A stretch of 64,000 bases of DNA. Origin: Undibacterium sp. KW1. GTDB taxonomy: Bacteria > Pseudomonadota > Gammaproteobacteria > Burkholderiales > Burkholderiaceae_D. The notes under the pieces were generated by a model. The model saw only the letters and a list, made by a program, of their open reading frames with translations, searched no databases and had not been told where the DNA came from. Positions 34,209 to 43,996 of this stretch are shown here, piece after piece. The DNA lies in contig NZ_AP018439.1 in the NCBI RefSeq assembly GCF_009937955.1, positions 5,890,001 through 5,954,000 on the forward strand. Direction: 5' to 3'. Position numbers and translations under genes: made by a program. How positions within the stretch are numbered: position 1 is the first letter of the stretch; every line of letters begins with the position of its first letter.

Positions 34209-34263
34209 CGGCCCCGCTTTTTTAACAAAACGAGGGCTGCAATGATGGCGGCAATGGTAAGTC

Positions 34264-34656
34264 TCACCCTCCCATGGGCGTGCACAATTCCACCAGGCTG
34301 CCATCAGGGCAACGCAAATAAGATACTACCTGGCCCCAGGGTTTTTCAGCCGGGGCAGACAATTCCTGGGCACCCAAAGCAATCGCCTGCGCGTGAGCAG
34401 TTGCTACATCAGCGGTGGTAAATGCGACTTCCATGCCCAGCGGTTTTTCTGAACTGTGTGCAGCCACATGACCACAGGAATAATTCATATCACCCATGGC
34501 ATGCGCGGCAAATGCCAGCGTCGTGGCACCGGTATCGAGCTCGCCGTACATGCCTGATTCATGCAGGAAACGGGTAGCAAATCCAAAGGCTTTCTCAAAG
34601 AAAGCCAGCGATGCGGCAACGTCAGGGACGTAGATAATGGTGTAAGCGAAGTTCAT
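34264..34656 (-). CDS. VOC family protein
   Basis: A 130-residue vicinal-oxygen-chelate protein: AYTIIYVPDVAASLAFFEKAFGF begins unit one, and KPWGQVVSYLRCPDGSLVELCTPMG ends unit two. Glu in LVELCTP is a likely metal ligand position. Single-domain VOC proteins of this type are diverse and the substrate is unknown. It follows oligopeptidase B on the same strand, separated by a hairpin terminator, so it probably has its own promoter. Confidence 0.86.
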   Translation of the reverse strand: MNFAYTIIYVPDVAASLAFFEKAFGFATRFLHESGMYGELDTGATTLAFAAHAMGDMNYSCGHVAAHSSEKPLGMEVAFTTADVATAHAQAIALGAQELSAPAEKPWGQVVSYLRCPDGSLVELCTPMGG

Positions 34657-34685
34657 GTCTCATTCCTTATTTTTTCAACAGACTA

Positions 34686-34719
34686 AAGCTGGTCTCATCA
34701 TGCAGGACAAGACCAGCTT
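34686..34719 (-). terminator. Terminator after the oligopeptidase gene
   Basis: A perfect 10-base stem (AAGCTGGTCT / AGACCAGCTT) with a 14-base loop lies 14 bases beyond the oligopeptidase stop on the minus strand, followed by TTAG. The U tract is short. Confidence 0.65.
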
Positions 34720-34732
34720 AATGACTAACCAA

Positions 34733-36880
34733 TTACTCTTTAATACCCCATTGCGACAGCATCCAGGCCATATTGAATGCATTTTCACGCAGGGCATCAT
34801 AACGGCCTGATGCGCCACCATGCCCCGCCGCCATATTGGTTTTCAACAGCAGAGGATTTTTATCGGTTTTGAAATCACGCAGTTTGGCAACGTATTTGGC
34901 AGGCTCCCAGTACATGACCTGGCTGTCATTCAAACCTGTAGTCACCAGCATGGCTGGATAAGCCTTGCGCGCGATATTGTCATACGGTGAATAACTGCGC
35001 ATATAGTCGTATGCCGGTTTTTCATTCGGGTTACCCCACTCCAGGTATTCACCCGTGGTCAAGGGCAAACTCGCATCCATCATGGTGTTCATGACATCGA
35101 CAAAAGGCACGGCAGCATGCACGGCATGGAACAAGTCAGGACGCATGTTGACAACTGCCCCCATCAGCAAACCACCGGCACTGCCACCCTGGATGATCAG
35201 CCTGTCTGCACTGGTCCATTTTTGTTTGATGAGGTAGTCAGCACTATCGATAAAATCATAGAAAGTATTTTTCTTTTTCATCAGCATGCCATCGTCATGC
35301 CAGTGTTCACCCATGTCACGGCCACCACGTATATGCGCCTGCACATAAATGACGCCACGGTCCAGCAGGCTAAGGCGGCTGGAGGTAAAGGTCGCTTCGG
35401 TGGAATAACCATAGCTGCCATACGAGTACAACAGCAAAGGTGCAGAACCATCGAGTTGCACACCCTTTTTATACACCGCCCACAAGGGTACCTTGACACC
35501 ATCCCTGGCCGTCATCCACAGGCGGCGGCTCTCATATTTGCTGGCATCATAGCCGCCGACGATTTCCTGCTGCTTGAGTACATAGCGCTGACCTGTCGCC
35601 ATGTCCACATCCAGCGTGGTCACTGGCGTCACAGGTGACTGGTAAGACATTCGGAAGCGGGTGGCAGAAAACTCAGGAGTACCCGCGCCGGTGGCGAGAT
35701 ACACAGGGTCATCAAACTTCACTGTCTTCCACTGTTTGTTATTGAAGTCGTAGATACGGACGCGATTCAGGGCCTGGGTCTTTTCTGTGACAACCATATA
35801 GTCCTTGAACAGGTCGGCACCAAAGACCAGTACCTCAGGGTCATGTTTGACCACTTCCTGCCAGTGCTTGCTGTCTGGCGTTGCCAGCGGCGCACGTACG
35901 ACGCGGAAGTTTTTGGCATCCTTGTTGGTGACAATATACAAGTCGCCATTGCGGTGTTCCAGATGATAGCGGTGGCCTTTTTGACGCCCGAGCACGCTAT
36001 GGAATTTGTCTTGCGGTTTATCCGCCGCTAGCAACATGACTTCGCTGGTATCAGTGGCATCGCTGCTGACAACAATGAACTTCCTGTCGCGGGTGGTGCC
36101 AACTTGCAGGGCAAACTGTTCCACTGCCTCATGCATGATTTCTACTGGCGGCTTGCCTGTCTCCATGCGGAACAGGCGGTCAGAGCGTTTGGTGGTGGCA
36201 TCTTCCTGCACATAGAACAGGGTCTTGTTGTCCGCGGCCCAGGCCATTGAGGTTACGCGTGGCTGGCTGTCGCTGAGTATTTCGCCTGTGCGCAGATTCT
36301 TGATGTGCAACTGGTACTGACGATAACCCACCGTGTCTGTCGTGTAAGCCAGTAATTGCTCGTCCGGGCTGATGGAGCTGCCACCAACGGCAAAGAACTT
36401 TTGTCCCTTGGCCATTTCATTTTGGTCCAGCAGGATTTCTTCTGCGGCCTTGTCGTCATAGGCCATGTCAGAGCCTGCACGACGGCGGCAATACAGCTGA
36501 TATTGCTTGCCCGCCTCAGTACGCGAGTAATAATAGTAATTGCCACGGCGTACAGGCACGGACAAATCCACCTCTTTCATTCTGCCCTTGATTTCTGCAT
36601 ACAGTTTTTCCGACAGGGGTTTGATGTCTGCAGTCAGTGCTTCGGTATAGGCATTTTCTGCATTCAGGTAAGCAATGACCTCAGGATTTTCTTTTTTTTG
36701 CAGCCAGCGATAATCGTCCATGACAACTTCGCCATGCCGGGTTTCCTGCCATTTGACCTTTGCCGCCAAGGGTGGCACGGGAGAAGAGCCCGGGGTGGGC
36801 TCAACAGCCAGCACCAGACCGGACGTTGCCAGACCAAGTACACTGGCTGACATGAGTACAGACATCTTTTTGATAGACAC
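34733..36880 (-). CDS. ptrB: Oligopeptidase B (S9A serine peptidase) with signal peptide
   Basis: A prolyl-oligopeptidase-family enzyme of 715 residues cutting peptides after basic residues. The N-terminal beta-propeller is followed by an alpha/beta-hydrolase domain with nucleophile Ser567 in IQGGSAGGLLMG; the late Asp is in LVTTGLNDSQVMY and the catalytic His in MAAGHGGASGRY. Start: a GTG at 36880 with AGGAG 5 bases upstream gives MSIKKMSVLMSASVLGLATS and then GLVLAVEP, a convincing signal peptide. ATGs further upstream lack a ribosome site. Classical oligopeptidase B is cytoplasmic, so this one is likely periplasmic. Confidence 0.88.
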   Translation of the reverse strand: MSIKKMSVLMSASVLGLATSGLVLAVEPTPGSSPVPPLAAKVKWQETRHGEVVMDDYRWLQKKENPEVIAYLNAENAYTEALTADIKPLSEKLYAEIKGRMKEVDLSVPVRRGNYYYYSRTEAGKQYQLYCRRRAGSDMAYDDKAAEEILLDQNEMAKGQKFFAVGGSSISPDEQLLAYTTDTVGYRQYQLHIKNLRTGEILSDSQPRVTSMAWAADNKTLFYVQEDATTKRSDRLFRMETGKPPVEIMHEAVEQFALQVGTTRDRKFIVVSSDATDTSEVMLLAADKPQDKFHSVLGRQKGHRYHLEHRNGDLYIVTNKDAKNFRVVRAPLATPDSKHWQEVVKHDPEVLVFGADLFKDYMVVTEKTQALNRVRIYDFNNKQWKTVKFDDPVYLATGAGTPEFSATRFRMSYQSPVTPVTTLDVDMATGQRYVLKQQEIVGGYDASKYESRRLWMTARDGVKVPLWAVYKKGVQLDGSAPLLLYSYGSYGYSTEATFTSSRLSLLDRGVIYVQAHIRGGRDMGEHWHDDGMLMKKKNTFYDFIDSADYLIKQKWTSADRLIIQGGSAGGLLMGAVVNMRPDLFHAVHAAVPFVDVMNTMMDASLPLTTGEYLEWGNPNEKPAYDYMRSYSPYDNIARKAYPAMLVTTGLNDSQVMYWEPAKYVAKLRDFKTDKNPLLLKTNMAAGHGGASGRYDALRENAFNMAWMLSQWGIKE

Positions 36881-36987
36881 TTCAACTCCTGTATGAAATT
36901 TATTAAGGCATTCTAAAGCGATGCCAACAAAACAAGGAAACTTTTCTTTCATTGCTGCAATGCGGGATTGATTGGACTTCATTGACC

Positions 36988-37019
36988 TTGAAACCGGCTG
37001 GTCATGAGACTGTTATAAA
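36988..37019 (+). promoter_or_regulatory. Candidate gshA promoter with extended -10
   Basis: TGTTATAAA (37011-37019) matches an extended -10 (TGnTATAAT), with TTGAAA 20 bases upstream as a poorly spaced -35. The gshA start is about 125 bases downstream. Tentative. Confidence 0.35.
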
Positions 37020-37144
37020 CTAAAAAAGTTTTCATATTTGAAATTTGAGCGCTGTCGTATGCCTTTTTCATTTTTCGGCTATGCTTGCTCGATATTTTTT
37101 GCAAATCTGATTGCAAAGACAACAAAATCTTGAAGGAAGACACC

Positions 37145-38791
37145 GTGAGCACTCTGTTAAACCGACGCCTGGCGCTACTCGATAGTGATGCAAACCGTCC
37201 TTTGCTTGCTGGTGGCCTGCGTGGCATAGAAAGGGAAACCCTGCGCGTGCACGCCGATGGCAAGCTGGCCTTGACACCACACTCGCCGGCCCTGGGTTCG
37301 GCCTTGACGAATCCACAGATCACGACGGATTATTCTGAATCCCTGCTGGAGTTCATCACCCCGGCTGAGCCAGACATTGCCACCGCGCTGGAAGAACTCG
37401 ACAATATCCACCGTTTTGCCTATACCGTCATGGGCAATGAAATGCTGTGGCATCAATCCATGCCTTGCAGCCTGCCGGAAGAAAAAGACATCCCTATCGC
37501 CTGGTATGGCAATTCGCATATAGGCATGATCAAGCATGTCTATCGTCGCGGACTGGCCCTGCGTTATGGCAAAAGCATGCAATGCATCGCTGGCATACAC
37601 TACAACTATTCGCTGTCTGAAGATTTATGGAAAGTTTTGCAGCAGGCCGAACATAGCAGCGGCAGTGCCATGCATGTGCAGTCTGAAAGTTATATCGCCC
37701 TGATACGCAATTTCCATCGCTATAGCTGGCTGCTGATGTACCTGTTCGGTGCCTCGCCTGCGCTATCGACACCTTTCCTGCGTGGCCGCCCGCATCAACT
37801 GGAAACCCTGTCTGACGATACCCTGTACCTGCCGTATGCCACCAGCCTGCGCATGAGTGATCTTGGTTACCAGAACAATGCCCAGTCTGGCCTGGTACCG
37901 CCGTATAACACCTTGCTTGAATATATGCGCAGCCTGTCGCTGGCAGTGCGCCAGCCCTACCCAGCGTATGAAAAGATAGGCACGCAACAAAACGGTGAAT
38001 GGGTACAGATCAATACCAATGTACTGCAAATTGAGAACGAGTTTTATGCCACGATAAGGCCGAAACGCGTCATCAAAACCGGTGAGCGCCCGGTAGAGGC
38101 CCTGTGCGCACGTGGCGTGCAATACATAGAAGTACGCTGCATGGACGTCAATCCTTTTGACCCACTCGGCATCAGCCTTGAGACTTCACGCTTCCTTGAT
38201 GCCTTCCTGCTGTTTTGCGCACTGGAAGAAAGTCCTTTGACGAACCAGACTGAAGGCGATGAGAATGTCGAGAATTTTGCCCTGACCGTCAAACAAGGCC
38301 GCCGTCCTGGCCTGATGCTGGCGCGCCATGGCGAAGCCATTTCACTACAGGACTGGGGCAAGGAATTACTGGAACGTATCGCGCCGGTAGCAGCCCTGCT
38401 CGATGCACAACGTGGTGATGGCAGCCACGCCCAGGCCATGCAGGTGCAGATTGAAAAACTGCAACATCCTGAACTAACGCCTTCTGCCAAAGTGCTTGAT
38501 GCGATACGCGCCGCAAATAATTCTTTCACTCAGTTCGCCCTGCAGCAAAGCACGCTGCTGGCAGAAGAATTCCGCGCCCGCCCACCCGCACCGGAGCAAC
38601 TGGCCTTGTATACCAGCATGGCAAAAAAATCATTGGCGGAGCAGGCAGAGATGGAGAGCACGCAAAGCGGCAGCTTTGATGAATTCATCACCCATTACGG
38701 CTCACGCACGTCCAGCGAAATATGCTGTGAATCCTTTAACGAGGCGGCCTTGATGCAAAATATGGAAGCACAGGCGACAACAACAAATTAA
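37145..38791 (+). CDS. gshA: Glutamate-cysteine ligase
   Basis: First enzyme of glutathione synthesis, joining glutamate and cysteine through the gamma-carboxyl with ATP. It has 548 residues, close to gamma-proteobacterial GshA. Typical blocks are [68 protein letters not shown] and [21 protein letters not shown]. The GTG at 37145 has AAGGAAG 5-6 bases upstream and matches the family start. It is single-gene, with a terminator-like hairpin at 38815. Its product gamma-glutamylcysteine is also a substrate of some EgtB enzymes, and egtB lies 14 kb away. Confidence 0.96.
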   Translation: MSTLLNRRLALLDSDANRPLLAGGLRGIERETLRVHADGKLALTPHSPALGSALTNPQITTDYSESLLEFITPAEPDIATALEELDNIHRFAYTVMGNEMLWHQSMPCSLPEEKDIPIAWYGNSHIGMIKHVYRRGLALRYGKSMQCIAGIHYNYSLSEDLWKVLQQAEHSSGSAMHVQSESYIALIRNFHRYSWLLMYLFGASPALSTPFLRGRPHQLETLSDDTLYLPYATSLRMSDLGYQNNAQSGLVPPYNTLLEYMRSLSLAVRQPYPAYEKIGTQQNGEWVQINTNVLQIENEFYATIRPKRVIKTGERPVEALCARGVQYIEVRCMDVNPFDPLGISLETSRFLDAFLLFCALEESPLTNQTEGDENVENFALTVKQGRRPGLMLARHGEAISLQDWGKELLERIAPVAALLDAQRGDGSHAQAMQVQIEKLQHPELTPSAKVLDAIRAANNSFTQFALQQSTLLAEEFRARPPAPEQLALYTSMAKKSLAEQAEMESTQSGSFDEFITHYGSRTSSEICCESFNEAALMQNMEAQATTTN

Positions 38792-38814
38792 TCTCTGCTT
38801 GATTTCTACTTTGT

Positions 38815-38865
38815 CAGGAGCTGTTGTGCGGCTGATGTTTGCCTCGCTACCGCCATAAGCTCCTG
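38815..38865. terminator. Hairpin between gshA and the lipoprotein gene
   Basis: CAGGAGCT (38815-38822) and AGCTCCTG (38858-38865) flank a 35-base loop that itself contains GCGG ... CCGC. It lies between convergent genes and is probably a bidirectional terminator. Confidence 0.6.
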
Positions 38866-38867
38866 TC

Positions 38868-39092
38868 TTATTTCTTCTCTGTACCCTTGGTGCGCAAGTC
38901 TTCTCGCTGTTTTTCATATTGCTCGTAGCTAGTCTTGTTTTGCTGCAGGCAAGTCTTGCGTTCGTTCCAGTCCTGCAGTTTTTCACATTGACGCTGGTTG
39001 GAGTCTTGCCCCAGGTCATAGACAACGGCACAGCCTGTCATAGCCAGCTGGCTGGAAAGTATTAAGGACAGGATGAGTAATTTTTTAAACAT
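38868..39092 (-). CDS. Small lipoprotein of unknown function
   Basis: A 74-residue protein with a lipoprotein signal peptide ending in the lipobox LAMTGC, so Cys21 is the lipidated residue. The mature part has ~54 charged residues with two further cysteines (RQCEKLQDWNERKTCLQQN) that could form a disulfide, and a Lys/Glu-rich tail. I do not recognise the family; small lipoproteins with this CxxxxxWxxxxxC pattern are common in beta-proteobacteria. It is convergent with gshA. Confidence 0.82.
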   Translation of the reverse strand: MFKKLLILSLILSSQLAMTGCAVVYDLGQDSNQRQCEKLQDWNERKTCLQQNKTSYEQYEKQREDLRTKGTEKK

Positions 39093-39209
39093 GGCAACCT
39101 GGGTAAATTTGTTGAATAAAAGTAGTAATCGACTATAAGCAGTAAGATAGACAGGAGTAAGCCGAATTTAGTTCCTGCAAAAGACTATTTATTCAGCCGG
39201 AAAAATAAA

Positions 39210-39238
39210 AGCCCGCTTATGCAGGGCACAAGCGGGCT
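39210..39238 (-). terminator. Terminator after the AIM24-family gene
   Basis: Perfect 9-base stem (AGCCCGCTT / AAGCGGGCT) with an 11-base loop. On the minus strand it is followed by TTTATTTTT, a good U tract, and it lies 18 bases beyond the AIM24-family stop codon. Confidence 0.88.
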
Positions 39239-39256
39239 GGTCTCATAAAAATTGGT

Positions 39257-40048
39257 TTAATCTTTTTCAAACAAATTGCCAAGACCACCAAGTACCGAGC
39301 CTTGCTCACCGCCCTGGCTGCCACCAATTTTTGATGCGCCGACGATGCGGTTAGCCAGACGTGCCAGAGGCAAGGATTGCAGCCAGACTTTGCCCGGACC
39401 GCGCAGGTGGGCAAAGAATATGCCTTCACCGCCGAACAAGGCTGTTTTAACGCCGCCAACAAACTTGATGTCGAAATCCACTTCCTGGGTAAACGCCACC
39501 ACGCAGCCACTATCGACGCGCAGGGTTTGTCCGGGATGCAGGGTCTTTTCTATGATGGCACCACCGGCATGCACAAATGCCAGGCCGTCACCTTCAAGTT
39601 TTTGCAGGATAAAGCCTTCGCCACCAAAGAAACCGGCACCCAGGCGTTTTTGAAAGGCGATGCCAAGTGACACGCCTTTGGCAGCACAAAGGAAGGCATC
39701 TTTCTGGCACAGCAGCGTACCACCGAGTTGATCCAGATGCATGGGGATGATCTTGCCAGGATAAGCCGCACCAAAGGCGACTTTTCGCTTGCCCACGCCA
39801 CCGTTCATGAAGACCGTGGTGAACAGTGATTCACCTGTTACGAGGCGTTTGCCAGCGCCCAGCAATTTGCCAAAGATGCCAGTCTGACCGGCAGAACCAT
39901 CGCCAAAGATGGTTTCCATCTGTATGTCGTCTTCCATGTAGAACATGGTACCGGCTTCACCAATGGCGGCTTCGCCTGGATCGAGTTCGACTTCGACGAA
40001 TTGCATATCGTCGCCAAAAATTTCATAATCTATGACATCCATCGCCAT
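39257..40048 (-). CDS. AIM24/TIGR00266 family protein
   Basis: A 263-residue beta-sandwich protein of the AIM24 family: [48 protein letters not shown], followed by [53 protein letters not shown] and [12 protein letters not shown]. Bacterial members are unlinked to a proven reaction; some are tied to membrane or stress phenotypes. Several ATGs (40060, 40048, 40042) are close together with weak ribosome sites, so the start is uncertain by a few residues. The Gly-rich end ([20 protein letters not shown]) is typical. Confidence 0.9.
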   Translation of the reverse strand: MAMDVIDYEIFGDDMQFVEVELDPGEAAIGEAGTMFYMEDDIQMETIFGDGSAGQTGIFGKLLGAGKRLVTGESLFTTVFMNGGVGKRKVAFGAAYPGKIIPMHLDQLGGTLLCQKDAFLCAAKGVSLGIAFQKRLGAGFFGGEGFILQKLEGDGLAFVHAGGAIIEKTLHPGQTLRVDSGCVVAFTQEVDFDIKFVGGVKTALFGGEGIFFAHLRGPGKVWLQSLPLARLANRIVGASKIGGSQGGEQGSVLGGLGNLFEKD

Positions 40049-40186
40049 GGCAGTTCCCATACAGTAAATTAATCCGCAGACCCATGCGGCAGTGCGGGCA
40101 TTTTATGAAATTTTTGGGTTTTGGGGTAGGTGGTGGCAGCGGTAATATTCATTGCAAATTACCGCAGCACATGTCTGACTGTATCT

Positions 40187-40735
40187 TTAATTCAGCAAGA
40201 CTGCCGTATTGAGCACAGTCGCATACTCACCCTGCAGATTGCTGAGCGCATTGATGTGCACTTCTTCCGCCGTCTGCGGTTTGCCAAGAAAATCCAGTCT
40301 GTCAAAACTGAAACAGGCATCAGCCACTACCGTGGTGTTAAAACCGAGGTTACCAGCACTGCGGACCGTCGCCTCGACAGACATATTGGTACTGACACCG
40401 ACGATCACGAGCTCCTTGATACCACGCACATGCAGCCAGCGCTCCAGACCCGTATTGACGAAGGCATCCGTCACATTTTTTTCGACTACATGTTCATTGG
40501 CCAAAGGCAGTAGTTTCTCTTGAAATTCATTGCCTGGCTGGCCTGGCCAGAATACTGAAGCGGGTGAGCGCGACATGTGCCTGACATGCACAACAGGCCT
40601 GCCTGCCGCACGCCATGCTGCTAGCAACTGGCGTATATTTTCTTCTGCATCCGGGTTATTCCTGCGCCCGGATTTGGGGTCGGCCATGCCACGTTGCATG
40701 TCGATGATGATCAGGGCTGTATCTTGCTTTTTCAT
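40187..40735 (-). CDS. Isochorismatase-fold hydrolase family protein
   Basis: A 182-residue isochorismatase-like protein: ALIIIDMQRGMADP supplies the first catalytic Asp, the Lys is in VVEKNVTDAF, and the third site is GVSTNMSVEATVRSAGNLGF. At this last site the usual nucleophilic Cys is Ser (TNMSVEAT). Such Ser-containing members form a known subgroup whose activity is unclear. It is the last gene of the leftward operon, 2 bases after the phosphoesterase gene. Confidence 0.88.
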   Translation of the reverse strand: MKKQDTALIIIDMQRGMADPKSGRRNNPDAEENIRQLLAAWRAAGRPVVHVRHMSRSPASVFWPGQPGNEFQEKLLPLANEHVVEKNVTDAFVNTGLERWLHVRGIKELVIVGVSTNMSVEATVRSAGNLGFNTTVVADACFSFDRLDFLGKPQTAEEVHINALSNLQGEYATVLNTAVLLN

Positions 40736-40737
40736 AT

Positions 40738-41466
40738 TTATCCGTTCATGTAACCACTTTGCAAGGCACTGACCCAGTCTTCACGCCCACGCAAGGCCGC
40801 AAGTTCTGCCATATGTTGCCAGGCATAGGGGACATTGATCAGGCTGGCTGTCCAGCCATGCTGCCTCTTGTCCAGGATGGCATAACGTGCGTCGGGTGAA
40901 CCTGACTCTATCTTGTGCGGGTAAGGGTAATCATATTCGTAGGCCGGGTGACCAACGCTGCCTGGGTTGACGATAAGCTGACCAGTGACAGTACGCACGC
41001 TGCGGGCGACATGGCTGTGGCCGCAGGCAATAACGGCTGCAGTTTGCGGCCCCAGTCTGTCCTGTACTTCTTGCGCAGTGGCGTTCCTGTCGGCCACCTG
41101 CAACAAAGTGGTGTTGTCGCTGGCCGGCGTGCCATGACAGAGCAAGACTTCTGCATTCAGTTGCAGCACCGATTTCAAACCCGCCATCCATGCTTTTTGT
41201 TCTGCCGTGGTTTGCTGGTGTGCATAAACATCTCCAGAACCTGAGCGCTCGTTCAGCTCCAGTATCTGGCGTTCATGATTACCGGCCAGATGTATCCAGC
41301 CAGTTTGCGCCATCAAAAAATCTGCCGTCTCTTTTGGCAGCAAGGGGCCAGACAGACTGTCACCGAGATTGACGACCTGATCAACAGCACGCAAACGCAG
41401 ATCTGCAGCTACAGCCTCCAGTGCAGCGAGATTACCGTGTATATCTGAAATCACTGCGATGCGCAT
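40738..41466 (-). CDS. Calcineurin-like metallophosphoesterase
   Basis: A 242-residue metallophosphoesterase with all motifs: DIHGN near residue 8, NLGDSLSGP, AGNHERQ, LLCHGTP and GHSHVARS. They bind two metal ions for phosphodiester or phosphomonoester hydrolysis. It resembles the YfcE/MJ0936 branch (cyclic-nucleotide or generic phosphodiesterases). The substrate is unknown. It lies 19 bases after the GNAT gene and 2 bases before the isochorismatase-like gene. Confidence 0.92.
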   Translation of the reverse strand: MRIAVISDIHGNLAALEAVAADLRLRAVDQVVNLGDSLSGPLLPKETADFLMAQTGWIHLAGNHERQILELNERSGSGDVYAHQQTTAEQKAWMAGLKSVLQLNAEVLLCHGTPASDNTTLLQVADRNATAQEVQDRLGPQTAAVIACGHSHVARSVRTVTGQLIVNPGSVGHPAYEYDYPYPHKIESGSPDARYAILDKRQHGWTASLINVPYAWQHMAELAALRGREDWVSALQSGYMNG

Positions 41467-41485
41467 TTGATTTACTCCGCTTTAT

Positions 41486-42016
41486 CTACTGAATCTGCTT
41501 GTGAAAAAAAGTCGTCCCGCAAAATTCGCCATCCGGCATCAGCGCATAATTGGGTACCACACCTACCTTTTGCCAGCCTGCACGTTCATACAGGCGCTCG
41601 GCATCACCTCCAGTAACTGTATCAAGCACCAGCACAGACTTGCCTGCGGTTTTGGCAGCTTGCTCAACCGCTGCCATGAGGGTTTGTGCAATGCCTTTGC
41701 GACGTGCCTTCCTGTGCACCAGCATCTTGGCGACATCGGCACGGTGCGGCTGGTTGTCTGGCATAGCCGTGATCAATTGTACCGTGCCCAGGATATCGCC
41801 GCTGTCATCGCTGGCAACCAGCAAGACCCGCTCCTTACGCGCCACGCCTTCAGCCACGCCCTGCCAGAATTGCAGCGCACGTTCGCGCGGCAAAGGCCAC
41901 ATGAAGCTGACAGATGCACCACCGGCTACACAGTCCGTCAATACCTCGGCCAATGCAGCTACATTTGCCTGCGCTGCTGCGGCATCGAGAATCTGGATGT
42001 GGACTTGCTCAGACAT
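41486..42016 (-). CDS. GNAT family N-acetyltransferase
   Basis: A 176-residue acetyltransferase with a complete fold. The central beta4-alpha3 pyrophosphate loop is MLVHRKARRKGIAQTLMAAVEQAA (R-x-x-G-I-A), and it continues VLDTVTGGDAERLYERAGWQKVGVVPNYAL. It resembles enzymes acetylating small amines or antibiotics; the substrate is unknown. It sits 35 bases after an XRE-cupin regulator gene, a pairing seen in many proteobacteria, suggesting the regulator controls it. Confidence 0.9.
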   Translation of the reverse strand: MSEQVHIQILDAAAAQANVAALAEVLTDCVAGGASVSFMWPLPRERALQFWQGVAEGVARKERVLLVASDDSGDILGTVQLITAMPDNQPHRADVAKMLVHRKARRKGIAQTLMAAVEQAAKTAGKSVLVLDTVTGGDAERLYERAGWQKVGVVPNYALMPDGEFCGTTFFHKQIQ

Positions 42017-42051
42017 GATTTACTCCATGAGTTGAAAACTGAAAGAGGCTG

Positions 42052-42609
42052 CTACTTGCACAGCGCAACGAGATAACGTGCCGCGATTTTTCCAGGATTA
42101 TGGAAAGTAATCGGTTTATCCAGCGCCATGGAAAGACAATCGCCAGTCTGCAAATCCCAGACCTGCTCCCCAACGAAGAGGCGCATCTGGCCCGCCATTA
42201 TCCAGACTTGCTGCTGTATATCGACATCACGGTGGAAACTGTCATAGCGCACGGTTTGTCCCGCCGGGAATTCAACTTCGACCAGTTGCAGGGGCGAAGG
42301 CAGGCCGGGGGACAGATTGCGGCGCATATAGCCAGAAGCGGGATCAGTCCAGCATACCTGTTCAGCCAGACGCGAGACTGGCAAAGCCGCAGCAGCAGGC
42401 GTACTGTCTTCAAACAGCGAAGCCAGCGTTACCCCCAGGCCCACAGCCAGTTTGTCGAGCGCGGCTGCAGTGGGGCTGCTCTCGCCTCTTTCTATGAGCG
42501 AAATATTCGAACGGCTGACGCCGCTGCGCTTGGCCAGCGCATCGAGCGAGAGTTTTTGCTGATCGCGCAAGTCACGCACCCTGCGGGCAATAATCGTATT
42601 GATATCCAT
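42052..42609 (-). CDS. XRE-family regulator with C-terminal cupin domain
   Basis: A 185-residue regulator. An N-terminal Cro/CI-type HTH is at residues ~8-62 (VRDLRDQQKLSLDALAKRSGVSRSNISLIERGESSPTAAALDKLA). The C-terminal cupin barrel (QVWIMAGQMRLFVGEQVWDLQTGDCLSM) would sense a small molecule. Two in-frame ATGs, at 42618 and 42609, are possible. It heads the operon XRE-cupin, GNAT, phosphoesterase, isochorismatase-like, and most likely regulates it autogenously. Confidence 0.92.
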   Translation of the reverse strand: MDINTIIARRVRDLRDQQKLSLDALAKRSGVSRSNISLIERGESSPTAAALDKLAVGLGVTLASLFEDSTPAAAALPVSRLAEQVCWTDPASGYMRRNLSPGLPSPLQLVEVEFPAGQTVRYDSFHRDVDIQQQVWIMAGQMRLFVGEQVWDLQTGDCLSMALDKPITFHNPGKIAARYLVALCK

Positions 42610-42689
42610 AATTTCCATTATATAGGATAATTAAATCCTGTAAACTGGAAATTATTTCTTTACCCCTTTGTGACTACATCCAGCCGTAA

Positions 42690-43865
42690 TCAGGCTTGCG
42701 TCAGTTGCCTGATCGCTGCGACCAGCTTGTCAAGGTCTTCCAGGCTGGTATATAAATGCGGCGTCACCCTGACGATGTCATGCCCATCCAGATCGCGCGT
42801 AACGGTAAATATCTTATGCTCGCGCATGAGGTAATCGACAATCGCATGTCCGGAATTGCCAGCGATACCAAAACCGGCAATCGCGCACGAGCGTTGCGGG
42901 TCCGTCGGTGTCATGATGCGCACATCAGGCAAGCCACGCACCTGATTGACCCAGTATTGCGTCAGGTAGCGCAGGCGCGCCTCCTTGTTGGCCGAACCTA
43001 TCGATGCATGAAACTGCAGCGCATCCAGTACCGTCAGGATATTTGCTGGCGGCACCGTGCCAACTTGCGTGAATTTGAAAATTTCATTGTCGGCAAATTT
43101 GGCATTGCCAAACAGCGGCGCAATATCGGCTACCCGGTTCTTACGTATATACAGCATGCCCACGCCCAGCGGCACACCCAGCCATTTGTGCAAATTCACG
43201 GCGACAAAATCAGCCCCCAACTCAGTCATGCGATAGTTCAGATGAGCAAAGGAATGCGCCGCATCGACCATGACATCAACACCGTGACGTCTGGCCATGG
43301 CCGTGATCTTGGCGACCGGCATGATCTGCCCTGTCCTGTGCACGATATGGGTGACCAGTATCAGCTTGGTTCTCGGTGTAATCGCCTGCTCATACTGGGC
43401 GACGATATCTTCATCACTGACAGGGTCGAAAGGTAATTGCAAATGCCGCAGTTGTATCTGCTTGCGCTGTTCCAGCATCAGCAGGGTATCAATAACGAGA
43501 TCGTAATCATGGGTAGCCAGGATGACTTCATCACCCGCCTGCAAAGGATAACCTTGCAGCAAAATATTCATGCCCTCGATCAGATTGCGGGTCAGCACCA
43601 GCTCGCCCTCATCCACCCCACAAAAATCCTTGAGTGCCTGCATAACTTGCACGAACATCGGCGCATAACGCACCCGCAAGAAGTACGAAGTCTCGGCATT
43701 CACCTGCGCCTGGTAACGCTGGAAAGCCTCAAACACAGGCCGCGCCTGCACGCCGAAATAGCCGTTTTCGAGATTGATGAAGTCTGGTGAAACGGTGTAC
43801 TGGTCACGGATATCTGACCAGTAAGCCTCATCATCTGCTGCGATGTGTTGCAAATTATTAGACAA
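42690..43865 (-). CDS. PLP-dependent aminotransferase class V-fold enzyme
   Basis: A 391-residue fold-type I PLP enzyme of the class V group (isopenicillin N epimerase / cysteine desulfurase-like). The Schiff-base lysine is in ADFVAVNLHKWLGVPLGVGML, the PLP-phosphate and ring contacts are in LVLTRNLIEGMNILLQG and MVDAAHSFAHLNYRM, and a helix-rich end follows. The gene lacks a Cys-containing active loop diagnostic of a desulfurase, so epimerase- or lyase-like activity is more likely. It is transcribed away from the IS30-interrupted gene, with 131 bases between starts. Confidence 0.88.
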   Translation of the reverse strand: MSNNLQHIAADDEAYWSDIRDQYTVSPDFINLENGYFGVQARPVFEAFQRYQAQVNAETSYFLRVRYAPMFVQVMQALKDFCGVDEGELVLTRNLIEGMNILLQGYPLQAGDEVILATHDYDLVIDTLLMLEQRKQIQLRHLQLPFDPVSDEDIVAQYEQAITPRTKLILVTHIVHRTGQIMPVAKITAMARRHGVDVMVDAAHSFAHLNYRMTELGADFVAVNLHKWLGVPLGVGMLYIRKNRVADIAPLFGNAKFADNEIFKFTQVGTVPPANILTVLDALQFHASIGSANKEARLRYLTQYWVNQVRGLPDVRIMTPTDPQRSCAIAGFGIAGNSGHAIVDYLMREHKIFTVTRDLDGHDIVRVTPHLYTSLEDLDKLVAAIRQLTQA

Positions 43866-43996
43866 AACAAACTCCTGTTTTAAATTAACCTAGATTAAGC
43901 GTGTGTTAATCTGTTTTCGAATGTCCTGCTTTCATTTCAGCATGCGTCTCTATAAGAGATATGCACGAAGATGAAAAGTTCCTTTGAGTAGATAAA

